The notes under the pieces: generated by a model | Told to the model about the DNA's origin: nothing | Seen by the model: only the letters and a program-made list of their open reading frames with translations | Database searches by the model: none | Position numbers and translations under genes: made by a program | Source: Paenibacillus barcinonensis | Lineage (GTDB): Bacteria; Bacillota; Bacilli; Paenibacillales; Paenibacillaceae | Reading direction: 5' to 3' | DNA length: 64,000 nt | NCBI RefSeq assembly: GCF_003217495.1 | Contig: NZ_QJSW01000023.1 | Location: 20,275-84,274, forward strand | Shown: one piece after another, positions 53,253-63,178 of the stretch | How positions within the stretch are numbered: position 1 is the first letter of the stretch | Layout of the letters: each line of letters starts with the position of its first letter

Positions 53253-55529
53253 ATGACAACATATTTCAGTGAACCGCAAAGCATGTATTACCGATTTGGA
53301 GAAGATCAGGAGCAGGTATTGAAGGTGCTTGCAGAGAGATATATCGGTGCCAATGCACAGGCCGATTTCGTATACCGTGTGTTTCAGCAGTCGGGCATTC
53401 TGCAAAATGACAAAGGGCTTTATGATCTGAATATGAGTAAACGCTTTCCTGATGCGTCCAAGGATCACATTTCCTACGCTGCTGCACTGGTGTGGGGGGA
53501 TGAGCATCGTAATCTGGATGTGCTTGTTCGCTGCTATGGTCCGGTACGTTTTTACTTCAATAATGAGTTAATCTACCGTTCAACGGTCATTGATGAAATT
53601 ACACCAGATGCAACGGTGAAGTTGGGAATTGACATTCAGCCTGGATGGAATACGGTATGGCTGGAGATGAAGAATACACCTGCCGGTTTTGGATGCCAGT
53701 TTGGTTCTGATGAAGGCAAGGTGCGAATTCTGAACGTGCTGGCGCCTTTTCATGAGCGTTCAGGGCAGGCGGGCTGGGTTTTCTCCGAGCCTGTATCATC
53801 CGCACATGCACAGCCAAACCTGCTCGCAGGTCAAGAGGAGAATGATTTGAAATGGCTGCCTGAGGTCCAGTGGTCTGCCTCCGAGCGGAATACACCTGCT
53901 CTGGAACGAATCTATGGGCTACTGCCCGGAAGACATGCTTATGCATGGACACACCTGGACAATCGTGATGCAACCGGACGTCCGGTTCGGTTAACTGGAC
54001 AATCCCAGGGCTCCATGCGCATATGGCTTGGTGGTCAATCTGTTGCAGAGGTTATCGAAGCGGGGCCGTTTGATGTGGAAGTAACAGCCGCATTTGGACG
54101 GAATGATCTGCTCATTCGCAGTGAATGTCAAGCAGGGTCCGATTCATGGGGATTTGAATTGAAGGCATTGATTGGAACGGAAGCGCTTCAACTTCAGCTT
54201 CCACACCGAGTACAGGGGGCATCAGGTGACTGCTGGCTGTATGCTGGCCCATTTGAAGCAGGTGCAGAACCGGAGCTTTCGGATCTGATGCGTATGGATC
54301 GTGTGTACCAGACAAGCGTAGCGAAGCAAGGTTCAGCACGGACATACTGGCGGCTGGATCGGCCAGATGCGTTTATCCGACCTTACTATGAGAATGCGAT
54401 GCTGAGCAATAAATGGACGGTGGGCAGTGTGACCAACTATGGACGTTGGGATTATCCGCTGGGTGTTACCGTTTATGGATTGCTTCAAGCTGGACGTTAT
54501 ATGCAAAGACCGGATATTACACGTTATGCAGCTGAGCATGTGCAGGCGTGCACGCAGATGTATGAATATTCGCTGTGGGATCGTGAGCAATACGGCTTTC
54601 CGGCAATCAATCAGCAGCTGATTATGCTGAAAATGTTGGATAACTGTGGTTCCTTTGGCTCCGCGATGCTGGAGTCATATACCGAATGTAAGGAGCCTAC
54701 CTTCCTGCCGATTGCTGATCGCATCGCAGATTTCATGCTTTCCCGCCTGGAGCGTAGATCGGACGGGGCGTTCTATCGTACATGTGCCGGAGAGTATGCG
54801 GAGAACACGATGTGGGCAGACGATCTGTATATGAGCACCCCGTTCTTAGTACGGTATGCCCGTGTGACAGGGAAGTCCGAAGCGCTCGACGAAGCAGCAA
54901 AACAGTTTTCACTTTACCGTAAATATCTGTTCATGCCAGAATACAAAATTATGTCTCATGTATATGATTTCAAATATGAACAGGCAACACAGATTCCTTG
55001 GGGTCGCGGCAATGGATGGACGCTGTTCTCCCTGACAGAAGTGTTGGAGGCTTTGCCGGAAGAACATCCGGAGCGCCCGGCTCTTATTGCCTTTTTCAAT
55101 GAACTCTGTGAAGGCTATGCCGCCCTGCAAAGTGAGAGCGGACTTTGGCATCAGGTGCTGAACAATTCACAGACCTATCTGGAAGCCTCCTGTACAGCCA
55201 TGTTTGCTTATGGCTTTGCGCGTGGAGTGCGTTTCGGCTGGTTCAAGGACCCGTCAGCCTATGTTACGGCTGCCCAGCGGGCATGGAAGGGACTGGTGTG
55301 CAACGCAATTGACCGTCAAGGGAATGTGCATGGTGTATGCAGTGGATCCAGATATGCATTTACTGCCGAGTATTACGATCAGGACTTGCGTACGGTGACC
55401 AACGATAACCACGGCATTGGTATCATGATGCTGGCCGGGACAGAGGTGGCCAAAATGGAGCAGCACCTGTCGGACCGTATCACGAACTCTCCCGTCCTAT
55501 CTGCTTCAGCCGCTTCAGCAGCACATTAA
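53253..55529 (+). CDS. GH105-type unsaturated rhamnogalacturonyl hydrolase with N-terminal beta domain
   Basis: About 758 residues. The C-terminal 370 residues are an alpha/alpha barrel of the GH88/GH105 kind: ENTMWADDLYMSTPFLVRYA (with the catalytic Asp region), IPWGRGNGWTLFSLTEVLEA and NDNHGIGIMMLAGTEVAKME. GH105 removes the unsaturated uronic acid from pectin lyase products. The N-terminal 370 residues are beta-rich and are extra compared with YteR/YesR (about 370 residues in total). No signal peptide, so it acts on imported oligosaccharides. GTG at 53244 or ATG at 53253; GAGAGGG suits the latter. A sugar transporter and YesMN-like genes follow. Confidence 0.85.
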   Translation: MTTYFSEPQSMYYRFGEDQEQVLKVLAERYIGANAQADFVYRVFQQSGILQNDKGLYDLNMSKRFPDASKDHISYAAALVWGDEHRNLDVLVRCYGPVRFYFNNELIYRSTVIDEITPDATVKLGIDIQPGWNTVWLEMKNTPAGFGCQFGSDEGKVRILNVLAPFHERSGQAGWVFSEPVSSAHAQPNLLAGQEENDLKWLPEVQWSASERNTPALERIYGLLPGRHAYAWTHLDNRDATGRPVRLTGQSQGSMRIWLGGQSVAEVIEAGPFDVEVTAAFGRNDLLIRSECQAGSDSWGFELKALIGTEALQLQLPHRVQGASGDCWLYAGPFEAGAEPELSDLMRMDRVYQTSVAKQGSARTYWRLDRPDAFIRPYYENAMLSNKWTVGSVTNYGRWDYPLGVTVYGLLQAGRYMQRPDITRYAAEHVQACTQMYEYSLWDREQYGFPAINQQLIMLKMLDNCGSFGSAMLESYTECKEPTFLPIADRIADFMLSRLERRSDGAFYRTCAGEYAENTMWADDLYMSTPFLVRYARVTGKSEALDEAAKQFSLYRKYLFMPEYKIMSHVYDFKYEQATQIPWGRGNGWTLFSLTEVLEALPEEHPERPALIAFFNELCEGYAALQSESGLWHQVLNNSQTYLEASCTAMFAYGFARGVRFGWFKDPSAYVTAAQRAWKGLVCNAIDRQGNVHGVCSGSRYAFTAEYYDQDLRTVTNDNHGIGIMMLAGTEVAKMEQHLSDRITNSPVLSASAASAAH

Positions 55530-55593
55530 ACTTGAAATATGATAAGAGCATATAGCGAATGAACGATGTCTATCATGTTTGAGGAAAAGAGCG

Positions 55594-55625
55594 CCGCCGG
55601 GAATATGATTTCCGGTGGTTTTTCA
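55594..55625 (+). terminator. Terminator after the GH105 gene
   Basis: CCGCCGGGAA (55594-55603) pairs with TTTCCGGTGG (55609-55618) with two G-T pairs, followed by TTTTTC. Confidence 0.8.
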
Positions 55626-55638
55626 TTCCTGAGAACCC

Positions 55639-55712
55639 CTTACTTTTTTGACAGGATAGCTTACTTTTGTTTATGTCATGTGGAGTGACAGACGATTACA
55701 ATAATATTGTAA
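55639..55712 (+). promoter_or_regulatory. Candidate YesN-type operator, promoter and palindrome before the sugar transporter
   Basis: CTTACTTTT occurs at 55639-55647 and 55660-55668, a direct repeat with a 21-base period, the spacing typical of AraC-family sites. TTGACA (55648-55653) lies between the copies and could be the -35, with a weak TTATGT about 17 bases on. A perfect 17-bp palindrome, TTACAATAATATTGTAA, follows at 55696-55712 and may be a second operator. Confidence 0.45.
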
Positions 55713-55750
55713 GCGATTTCATATAAGCAAAAAGGGGAGGAAATTCATTC

Positions 55751-57082
55751 ATGATCAGCACGAAAAAATGGGTAACCCTGTTCTGCCTGTCCCTGTTATT
55801 ATTTGCTACAGCCTGCTCCGGTGGTACCTCGAGTAAGCCTGCATCCTCCGGTGAGACAAGCCAAAGCGATTCAGCTGACAAAATTGAACTGCGCATGACG
55901 TGGTGGGGATCACAGACCAGACATGATCTGACCACCAAAGTGATTAAACTGTTCGAAGAGAAGCACCCAAACATTACAATTAAACCTGAATATTCAGGAT
56001 GGGATGGATATTTTGACAAGCTGACAACTCAGGTTGCCGGTTCCAATGCCCCGGATATTATCCAGATGGACTACGCCTTCCTGACAGACTTTGCCCGGCG
56101 TGGAGCTCTGCTTGATCTGACTCCATATGCCGATAAGGAGCTGCGTATAGCCGATCATGACAAGAGCATGATCAAAGCCGGCTCGATTGACGACAAATTA
56201 TATGCGATTACTCTCGGAGTGAACGCGCCAGGTGTCATCTACGATGCAACGCTGTTCCAGGAACTGGGCATTGAAGAGCCAAAGGAAAGCTGGACCTGGG
56301 ATGACTTCTCAGCGACTGCAGCCAAAATAGCTGCGGACAAGGGAGAAGGCTTCTACGGCTCGGCTGACATTTCCGGTGCTACGAATATGTTTGAGGTGTT
56401 TGTGCGCCAGTCAGGCAAAGGTTTGTTTGAGGACGGTACGATAACAGCGACGAATGATCAATTGAAGCAGTGGTTTGAGATGTGGGCTAAGCTGCGTGAG
56501 AACAGAGGGGCTACCTCTGCCGAAGTGACAGCATCTACAACCAATGCTCTGGAAACAAGACCGATCTCTTTAGGTACAGCGGCAATGGATTTTGCTTGGT
56601 CCAATCAGCTACTGACTTTCCAGCAGGTGAACAAAAATCAGGATCATAAGCTGGGCATTCAAGTGTTGCCTCATGGCGCGAATGAACAGCGGATTGGCGA
56701 GTATCTGAAGCCAGGCCAGTTCATGTCGGGTTATTCCAAATCCAAACATCCCAAAGAAGTAGCTATGTTCATTGACTTTATGGTTAACGACCCGGAAGCA
56801 ACGGCGATTCTTGGCTCCGAGCGCGGTGTTCCTGTTAATGCAAGCATTCGTGAGCAGATGCAGCCTAAGCTATCAGAGGCTGAACAGGTTATTTTCCAAT
56901 TCATTGATACCGTATCGAAGCATTCCAGTGAGATTAGCCCACCATACCCGCAAGGATTCGCTGAAGTGGACACGAGTTTCAAAAGTGCAAGCGAACAAAT
57001 CGCTTTTGGCCAAGGTAACATGCCAGATATCATCACTCAGTTTATCGAAGGCGCCAAAGCAACGCTTGCATCCAGCCAGTAA
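55751..57082 (+). CDS. Sugar ABC transporter binding lipoprotein (YesO-like)
   Basis: 443 residues. Signal peptide with lipobox ATAC (Cys near residue 24), a Ser-rich linker, then an extracellular solute-binding family 1 fold: IELRMTWWGSQTRHDLTTKV, LFEEKHPNITIKPEYSGWDG, APDIIQMDYAFLTDFARRGA. Residues in LGSERGVPVNASIREQ near the end are typical. GGGGAGG lies about ten bases before the ATG. First gene of the transporter operon, no ATPase gene nearby, so a shared MsmX-type ATPase probably energises it. Ligand probably a pectin-derived oligosaccharide. Confidence 0.92.
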   Translation: MISTKKWVTLFCLSLLLFATACSGGTSSKPASSGETSQSDSADKIELRMTWWGSQTRHDLTTKVIKLFEEKHPNITIKPEYSGWDGYFDKLTTQVAGSNAPDIIQMDYAFLTDFARRGALLDLTPYADKELRIADHDKSMIKAGSIDDKLYAITLGVNAPGVIYDATLFQELGIEEPKESWTWDDFSATAAKIAADKGEGFYGSADISGATNMFEVFVRQSGKGLFEDGTITATNDQLKQWFEMWAKLRENRGATSAEVTASTTNALETRPISLGTAAMDFAWSNQLLTFQQVNKNQDHKLGIQVLPHGANEQRIGEYLKPGQFMSGYSKSKHPKEVAMFIDFMVNDPEATAILGSERGVPVNASIREQMQPKLSEAEQVIFQFIDTVSKHSSEISPPYPQGFAEVDTSFKSASEQIAFGQGNMPDIITQFIEGAKATLASSQ

Positions 57083-57185
57083 CAAGTTGAAGCAGTAGCA
57101 TCAAACAAGCTCAACCTGTCCCTGACATTGTAACTGGCCGATAACCGTTCCGAATGACTTCAAATACTGCGGGGAGGTTGCGAAA

Positions 57186-58136
57186 ATGACGACATCACAG
57201 GTCAGTCAAGCCAGAATCGAGAAAGTAGCCGCCCGGCGAGTAAAACGTCGCTACGCCCATAATGGAGCAGCTCTGTTATTTCTCGCGCCCTGGCTTGTCG
57301 GATTATTGTTCTTGACCCTGGGTCCCATGCTTGCATCGTTATACATTTCTTTTACCGACTACAGTATCCTGGCCGCCCCGAACTGGGTCGGTCTGGATAA
57401 CTACATCACGATGTTTACGTCTGACAAATTGTTTGCGAAGTCACTTCAAGTGACATTTACCTATGTAGCTGTATCCGTTCCGCTTAAACTGATCTTTGCC
57501 CTGTTTGTTGCCATGCTGTTGAATAAAGGCATTCGCGGGCTTGGAATATACCGCACGGTGTATTACATTCCGACATTGCTGGGTGGCAGCGTAGCGATTG
57601 CGATGTTATGGCGTAAAATGCTGGGCGGTGACGGACTGCTCAACAGTGTGCTGGCAATGGTAGGCATTAAAGCACCGGACTGGGTAGCGAATCCGAAGTA
57701 TGCGCTGTATTCCATTGTACTGTTGTCCGTATGGCAATTTGGCTCCTCGATGATCATTTTCCTGGCCGGTCTCAAGCAGATTCCGCCGGAATATGACGAA
57801 GCCTCGGCTGTCGATGGAGCAGGCCCGATGCGCAGATTCTTCTATATTACCTTGCCGATTCTGTCGCCGGTCATTTTCTTCAATCTGGTTATGCAGTTGA
57901 TCACATCCTTTCAATCGTTCACGCAGGCCTTCATCATCAGTAACGGTAGTGGTGGACCAGTGAACTCAACATTGATGTACTCGCTGTATCTGTACAAAAA
58001 GGGATTTTCCTTCTTCCAGATGGGCTATGCCTCCGCGATGGCGTGGGTGCTGGTAATTCTGATCGGCGTATTTACATTGCTCGTATTCCGTAGCAGCAAG
58101 CTCTGGGTACACTATGAGGATGGTGGAAAATCATGA
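57186..58136 (+). CDS. Sugar ABC transporter permease (YesP-like)
   Basis: 316 residues. MalF/UgpA-type permease with six membrane helices. The EAA loop is IPPEYDEASAVDGAGPMRRF, followed by YITLPILSPVIFFNLVMQLI. N-terminus basic, facing inwards. GGGGAGGT precedes the ATG. Overlaps the next permease by four bases. Confidence 0.94.
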   Translation: MTTSQVSQARIEKVAARRVKRRYAHNGAALLFLAPWLVGLLFLTLGPMLASLYISFTDYSILAAPNWVGLDNYITMFTSDKLFAKSLQVTFTYVAVSVPLKLIFALFVAMLLNKGIRGLGIYRTVYYIPTLLGGSVAIAMLWRKMLGGDGLLNSVLAMVGIKAPDWVANPKYALYSIVLLSVWQFGSSMIIFLAGLKQIPPEYDEASAVDGAGPMRRFFYITLPILSPVIFFNLVMQLITSFQSFTQAFIISNGSGGPVNSTLMYSLYLYKKGFSFFQMGYASAMAWVLVILIGVFTLLVFRSSKLWVHYEDGGKS

Positions 58137-58981
58137 TAGGACAACGGAATGCTACAGCATGGATTGTTACCAAGCATGTACTGATCTCAGGCATCGCCTT
58201 TATCATGCTTTATCCTGTCTTGTGGATGCTGGGCAGCTCATTCAAGCCAGGGCATATGATTTTTACGGAGACCTGGTTCTGGCCCAAAGAGTGGAATTGG
58301 CAAAATTACATGACAGGCTGGTCGGGAATTCAGGGGAATGCCTTCTCAAAATTTCTGACGAACTCCATCGTTCTATCGCTTGGAGCGGTGCTAGGCAATG
58401 TGATCTCCTGCTCGATGGCGGCATATGCCTTCGCCCGGTTGAATTTTCGCTTCAAGGCTATCTGCTTCGGATTGATGCTAATGACCATTATGCTGCCTCA
58501 TCACGTTACACTGATTCCGCAGTATATTCTTTTTAATCATCTGGAGTGGGTGAATACGTACCTGCCGCTTGTAATCCCGAAATGGCTGGCAACGGATGCA
58601 TTCTTCATCTTCCTGATGGTACAGTTTTTCCGGGGGCTGCCTCGGGAACTGGATGAAGCAGCGACTATTGATGGATGTGGTCCAGTAAGAATCTATACCA
58701 AAATCATTATCCCGCTCGCTTTTCCGGCACTTGTCACTACGATGATCTTTACGTTCCTGTGGACATGGGATGACTTCTTCAGTCAACTGATCTACCTGAG
58801 CGATGTGAGCAAGTACACGGTTCCGCTAGGACTGCGTTTGTTCCTGGATTCCAGCTCGCAATCCGATTGGGGTCCAATGTTCGCGATGTCTGTTTTATCC
58901 CTTGTGCCATGTTTTATCGTATTTATCGTGTGTCAAAAGTACTTCGTGGAAGGAATCGCGACCTCTGGGCTCAAAGGGTAA
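58133..58981 (+). CDS. Sugar ABC transporter permease (YesQ-like)
   Basis: 282 residues. MalG-type permease with six membrane helices. The EAA loop is LPRELDEAATIDGCGPVRIY. SCSMAAYAFARLNFRFKAIC and FLWTWDDFFSQLIYLSD are further family segments. Coupled to the previous gene by a four-base overlap. Last transport gene before the two-component system. Confidence 0.94.
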   Translation: MIGQRNATAWIVTKHVLISGIAFIMLYPVLWMLGSSFKPGHMIFTETWFWPKEWNWQNYMTGWSGIQGNAFSKFLTNSIVLSLGAVLGNVISCSMAAYAFARLNFRFKAICFGLMLMTIMLPHHVTLIPQYILFNHLEWVNTYLPLVIPKWLATDAFFIFLMVQFFRGLPRELDEAATIDGCGPVRIYTKIIIPLAFPALVTTMIFTFLWTWDDFFSQLIYLSDVSKYTVPLGLRLFLDSSSQSDWGPMFAMSVLSLVPCFIVFIVCQKYFVEGIATSGLKG

Positions 58982-59008
58982 TTCCAAGACGAAACGAGTT
59001 GATTCCGT

Positions 59009-60844
59009 ATGCGAAAGGCAAGATGGTCCTCCTATATTCTTCAAAAGCTGCAACAAAGCAAGCTCTCCACATTGATGGTGACTTGCTTTATTGCGTTTAA
59101 TCTGTTGCTTGTTTCGATCATTGTCTGGCTGTCCTATCAGTCGTTCTCTGCCGTCACCTTTACCGAGATCAGTAAAGCACGACTCGCACTCCTCAATGAA
59201 AGCACAAGGCGGGGATTTGATTTCATCACAGGAGTAACGGGTACTGCTTATAGCTTGGCAAGCAACAGAGAGTTGTCTAGCCTGCTAGAAACGACCGGCA
59301 TGGGGAGGCTTGCACAGATCCACCAGCGGCGAGAGGTTTCGCGAATTCTGGATCATACGATCGTGGTGAGTGAAGGCATCACCTCGGTTGAGCTGTATAC
59401 GGATGCGTTTAATGAAGTGACCGTTACGATGGCTGACCATATTTTTTCGTTAGATACCCTTGCGAATGATGCCTGGTTTTCTGCGCTGGAAAAGGCTGAT
59501 GCCGCCTGGGTTCCACTTCGTGAGAATGCATCGGGACAATCCTTGGTAGGGTATGCGCAGCGAATCTTCGATAGTCGTGGCGGGACGGTTGCTTATGTGC
59601 TTATACGTCTAAGCAGAGCGGACATTGTACGCAGGTTCGCTGATGTACCAATGGTGTTGGATGGAAACGTGCTGCTGGTGGATACTGCGGGCAATGTCGT
59701 GATGCAGATGGGAAAAGCTGCGGCGGCAGGGGGGGATGCCTGGTCCGATCAGGCTTATACAGATTCATCTTCTTCTATTATAGATAGCGAGTGGATTCAG
59801 GAGCATGCCCAGGCTGGGGAAGATGGGTTTGAAGTGGTGTCGGGTCAACCTGGAGGGGCGCAGCTGGTGCTTTACTCCAAACCGGCGATGCTCCAGTGGC
59901 GGCTTGTACAGACAATTCCCGTGTATACACTTCTATCTCCAGTTCGGCAAGCGGGCTGGCAGATCCTTGGTATCGCAGTGCTTGGACTGTTGTGCTCGGC
60001 TGTGCTCGCATATGTGTTTGTACGGCAGATTATCCGCCCATTACGGCAATTAATTAAACGCATGAGACAGCTTGAAAAAGGAGACTTCGACACTCGTGTA
60101 CAACTGTCTTTTACGGAGGAATATGCCCATTTGGCATACGGATTCAACCATATGGCTTCACAGCTGACGATGCTGATGGAGCAGGTCAAGGATGAGAGTC
60201 GTGCCAAGCGCGAAGCCCAGACCAGTCTGCTTGAAGCGCAGATCAAACCCCATTTTCTGTACAATACGCTGGATATGATTCACTGGCGTGCTCTCGATTA
60301 TGATGCCAAGGACATCAGCCGTATGATTGTGCAGCTGAGCAAGCTGCTGCGGATTGGGCTGAGCGGGGGCAGACTGTTTATTCGTGTGCGTGATGAGCTG
60401 GAGCATGCCCGGTGTTACGTCAGCATTCAATCCGAACGTTTGCCGTTTGCCATTCAGTATCAGGAGCGTATTGATCCGCGCATTCGGGGTTGTTATATTC
60501 CCAAGATCATCTTGCAGCCTTTTATTGAAAATGCCGTTATGCACGGACATCCAAGGGAAGAAACACTCCGCATTCAAGTACATATCGAGCAGGACGATCG
60601 AGCTGTCCCCGATATCAGGATACGGATCACAGATAATGGACAAGGTCTGATGAATGAGTGGAGCATGGAAGATTCGAAAGGGATTGGTGTACGCAACGTA
60701 CATCAGCGCATACAGCTATACTGTGGACAAAGGTACGGCGTGCAATTGAGTAATGGAGGTTCAGGCGGTGTGGAGGTGCAAATCACGCTACCGCGCATTG
60801 AGACCGAAGAGCAATTAAATCTGTGGCTGGACGGTGAAAAATGA
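59009..60844 (+). CDS. YesM-like sensor histidine kinase
   Basis: 611 residues. Membrane helices near residues 22-42 and 305-327 enclose a Cache-like sensor domain. A HAMP domain follows (IIRPLRQLIKRMRQLEKGDF), then the His_kinase family domain with His415 in EAQIKPHFLYNTLDMIHW, then HATPase (KIILQPFIENAVMHG, DNGQGL, GIGVRNVHQRIQLYCGQRYG). This is the LytS/YesM kinase type paired with AraC-type regulators. Starts 27 bases after the permease stop with a weak ribosome site; overlaps the regulator gene by four bases. Probably senses an extracellular sugar. Confidence 0.93.
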   Translation: MRKARWSSYILQKLQQSKLSTLMVTCFIAFNLLLVSIIVWLSYQSFSAVTFTEISKARLALLNESTRRGFDFITGVTGTAYSLASNRELSSLLETTGMGRLAQIHQRREVSRILDHTIVVSEGITSVELYTDAFNEVTVTMADHIFSLDTLANDAWFSALEKADAAWVPLRENASGQSLVGYAQRIFDSRGGTVAYVLIRLSRADIVRRFADVPMVLDGNVLLVDTAGNVVMQMGKAAAAGGDAWSDQAYTDSSSSIIDSEWIQEHAQAGEDGFEVVSGQPGGAQLVLYSKPAMLQWRLVQTIPVYTLLSPVRQAGWQILGIAVLGLLCSAVLAYVFVRQIIRPLRQLIKRMRQLEKGDFDTRVQLSFTEEYAHLAYGFNHMASQLTMLMEQVKDESRAKREAQTSLLEAQIKPHFLYNTLDMIHWRALDYDAKDISRMIVQLSKLLRIGLSGGRLFIRVRDELEHARCYVSIQSERLPFAIQYQERIDPRIRGCYIPKIILQPFIENAVMHGHPREETLRIQVHIEQDDRAVPDIRIRITDNGQGLMNEWSMEDSKGIGVRNVHQRIQLYCGQRYGVQLSNGGSGGVEVQITLPRIETEEQLNLWLDGEK

Positions 60845-62448
60845 TGAAAACCATTATGCTTGTGGATGATGATCCGCATATTGTCAAAGCGCTGACCGAG
60901 CATATCGACTGGCCTTCATTGGGCCTGAGCATTGCAGGTACAGCTGCAAGCGGGGAGGAGGCGCTGGAACTCTTCCACCGCATGCGTCCAGATCTCGTCA
61001 TGACCGATGTTTACTTGCCGGGTATGACTGGACTTGAAGTTACGCAGGCACTGCGGCGCGACTGTCCTCACCTTCCGATCATTATCCTTAGCGGATATGA
61101 CGAATTCGAGAACGCCAGAGCGGCTATGCGCTGGGGTGTAAATCATTTTTTGCTGAAGCCGGCGGAGGTAGAGGAGATTGAGTCTGTGCTGCGGGAGGTA
61201 CTGTTGGAACAGGATGTGCGAGAGCGGCATGAGCGGCTAGAGCAGACGTACAAACAAGAAGCAGGGCGGGTGCTTCCTTATCTGCGCAAGCAGTTTCTAC
61301 ATGAACTGCTCACCACACGTTATCGAGCCGATGAATTGCCCGAAGCGCGCATGGAATATATCGGATTTCGGATGTACCCTCAGATTCGAGCGGTTAGTCT
61401 GCATCTGAATCGGCCTGGTTTTATGACGAAAATGAAGGAGCGGGACTGGCAACTGCTACGCTACGGGGCGGCCGATATTATTCAGGAGACGGTGAAGGAG
61501 CATGGCTCCCGGATGGCAGAGGGGCAGCTGGAGATTGTGGACTATTCAGATCAGGTCTTTGTGTTGCTGATGCTGGGTGATCAGGATTATTTTGAAGAGT
61601 TGCAGGCGCTAGTGAGTCGAATGATGGATCAGATTTTTACTTATCTGAAAATTGAGGTTAGTGCAGGTATTGGCCGCTTAAAATACCATCTCTGTGAGGT
61701 GATTGACTCTTATCTGGAGAGCCGGGAAGCGGTGGAGCGAGCGGAATTTCAGGGTGGAAGTCGTATATATCACTATGAGGCAGGCGAGGGGGCTGAGCGT
61801 AGCGTCAAAGATTATTCCTTGCTGCTTCATCAGTGGAATGAGGCGTGGGCTGATATGCGAATCAATCTGGCAGAGGAAATATGGCTTCAGCTGTTTCATT
61901 CCCTGCAGGAAGGAAAATGTGCGGGTATTCAGGATGCGCAGGTCATTGCCGTCAGTTTATTTGATACGATGATGCACAGTTGGAAAAAACAGCACCCGAT
62001 GCTTACCCCTCCGCTCACGATGAGTGATTTCTTGCGTGAAATACAGTCAAAGTATGCTCTTCATGATCTGATTAGCTGGATGAATGGGGTGATCCGGGAC
62101 TGGCTGGAGCAGCTTCGTAAAGAAATGGGCGAGAAGAAAAGCAATAAACTCATTGCGCAAGTGAAACAGTATGTGGAGGAGCACTTCGCAGAGGAGATCA
62201 GTTTCGAGGCGATTGCGAAAAGTCTTTTTGTTCACCCTAAATATTTGAGTCAATTATTCAAAAGGGTGACGGGAGAGAATTTCGTCAGCTATCTGAATGG
62301 ATATCGTATTCAGCGGGCAGTGGAGCTGTTGCAATCGGGACATTACATGGTCTATGAAGTAAGCGAGATGACGGGATTTCGCAATGCGACGTATTTTAGC
62401 CAGGTATTTAAGATGTTAACGGGAAAAAGTCCGTCTGAAATTGGATAG
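60841..62448 (+). CDS. YesN-like AraC response regulator
   Basis: 535 residues. Receiver domain residues 1-125 with Asp56 in LVMTDVYLPGMTG. A long central region follows. The C-terminal 100 residues are the AraC double HTH (QYVEEHFAEEISFEAIAKSL, then YEVSEMTGFRNATYFSQVFK). Coupled to the kinase by the overlap ATGA. It should activate the transporter and perhaps the GH105 gene; candidate binding repeats lie at 55639-55668. Confidence 0.94.
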   Translation: MMKTIMLVDDDPHIVKALTEHIDWPSLGLSIAGTAASGEEALELFHRMRPDLVMTDVYLPGMTGLEVTQALRRDCPHLPIIILSGYDEFENARAAMRWGVNHFLLKPAEVEEIESVLREVLLEQDVRERHERLEQTYKQEAGRVLPYLRKQFLHELLTTRYRADELPEARMEYIGFRMYPQIRAVSLHLNRPGFMTKMKERDWQLLRYGAADIIQETVKEHGSRMAEGQLEIVDYSDQVFVLLMLGDQDYFEELQALVSRMMDQIFTYLKIEVSAGIGRLKYHLCEVIDSYLESREAVERAEFQGGSRIYHYEAGEGAERSVKDYSLLLHQWNEAWADMRINLAEEIWLQLFHSLQEGKCAGIQDAQVIAVSLFDTMMHSWKKQHPMLTPPLTMSDFLREIQSKYALHDLISWMNGVIRDWLEQLRKEMGEKKSNKLIAQVKQYVEEHFAEEISFEAIAKSLFVHPKYLSQLFKRVTGENFVSYLNGYRIQRAVELLQSGHYMVYEVSEMTGFRNATYFSQVFKMLTGKSPSEIG

Positions 62449-62623
62449 GGTGGTCGAATACACTAATATGTATGATTTCAAGGTTAGATGGAGCCTGAGT
62501 GGATCGTTTTTATAGAAGGAACGGTTTGAAGATAGGGGATGAAGGGATAAAGAGCTTGATATGTAATTCAAGTGAGGACTTGATCGCTTTTATTTTATAA
62601 TAGACAGGAGTGGGGGTGTTGAG

Positions 62624-63178
62624 ATGATCATTCATCAGCAAGAGTATGAAGTTAAAGGTGTGACGTATACAATTCGTTCTGCCGAGGCCAAGGATGCTGG
62701 CATCTTATGTACACTTCGTGTGCAGCTGGATGGGGAAACGGAGCATATGGATCGGGAAGCAGGTGAAGCTTTCATAGATGAGAGGGGTTTTGAAGAACTG
62801 ATTCATATGGATGCTGAAAAGAGTACGAATCTTTTTCTGGTAGCCGAAGTATCGGGACGGGTAGTTGCATACAGCAGATGTGCGGGGAGTGAGTTGAAGC
62901 GTTTTAAGCATCAGGTCGAGTTTGGAGTATGTGTTGCACGTGCTTTCTGGGGGTATGGCATTGGCAAGGCTTTATTGAAGTTGTGTCTGGATTGGGCGGA
63001 CAGGAATGCCATAGAAAAGGTCACATTAAAGGTGCTTGCAACAAATGAGAAGGCCATTCGTTTGTATGAGTTGAACGGGTTTGAGATTGAGGGTATCCTC
63101 AAAAGAGACCGTCGACATGCTGATGGACAGTATTACGATACCATTATCATGGGGAGGTTGGCTGAGGGGGCATTGTGA
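62624..63178 (+). CDS. GNAT-family N-acetyltransferase
   Basis: 184 residues. One GNAT domain. The acetyl-CoA loop is VARAFWGYGIGKALLKLCLD, followed by the usual beta-bulge segment NEKAIRLYELNGFEIEGILK. The closest common type is the RimJ/RimL or YkkB-like group; the substrate is not predictable. AGGAG lies well upstream and GTTGAG close to the ATG. A TATAAT stands at 62596-62601. Stands alone in front of the rRNA operon. Confidence 0.9.
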   Translation: MIIHQQEYEVKGVTYTIRSAEAKDAGILCTLRVQLDGETEHMDREAGEAFIDERGFEELIHMDAEKSTNLFLVAEVSGRVVAYSRCAGSELKRFKHQVEFGVCVARAFWGYGIGKALLKLCLDWADRNAIEKVTLKVLATNEKAIRLYELNGFEIEGILKRDRRHADGQYYDTIIMGRLAEGAL

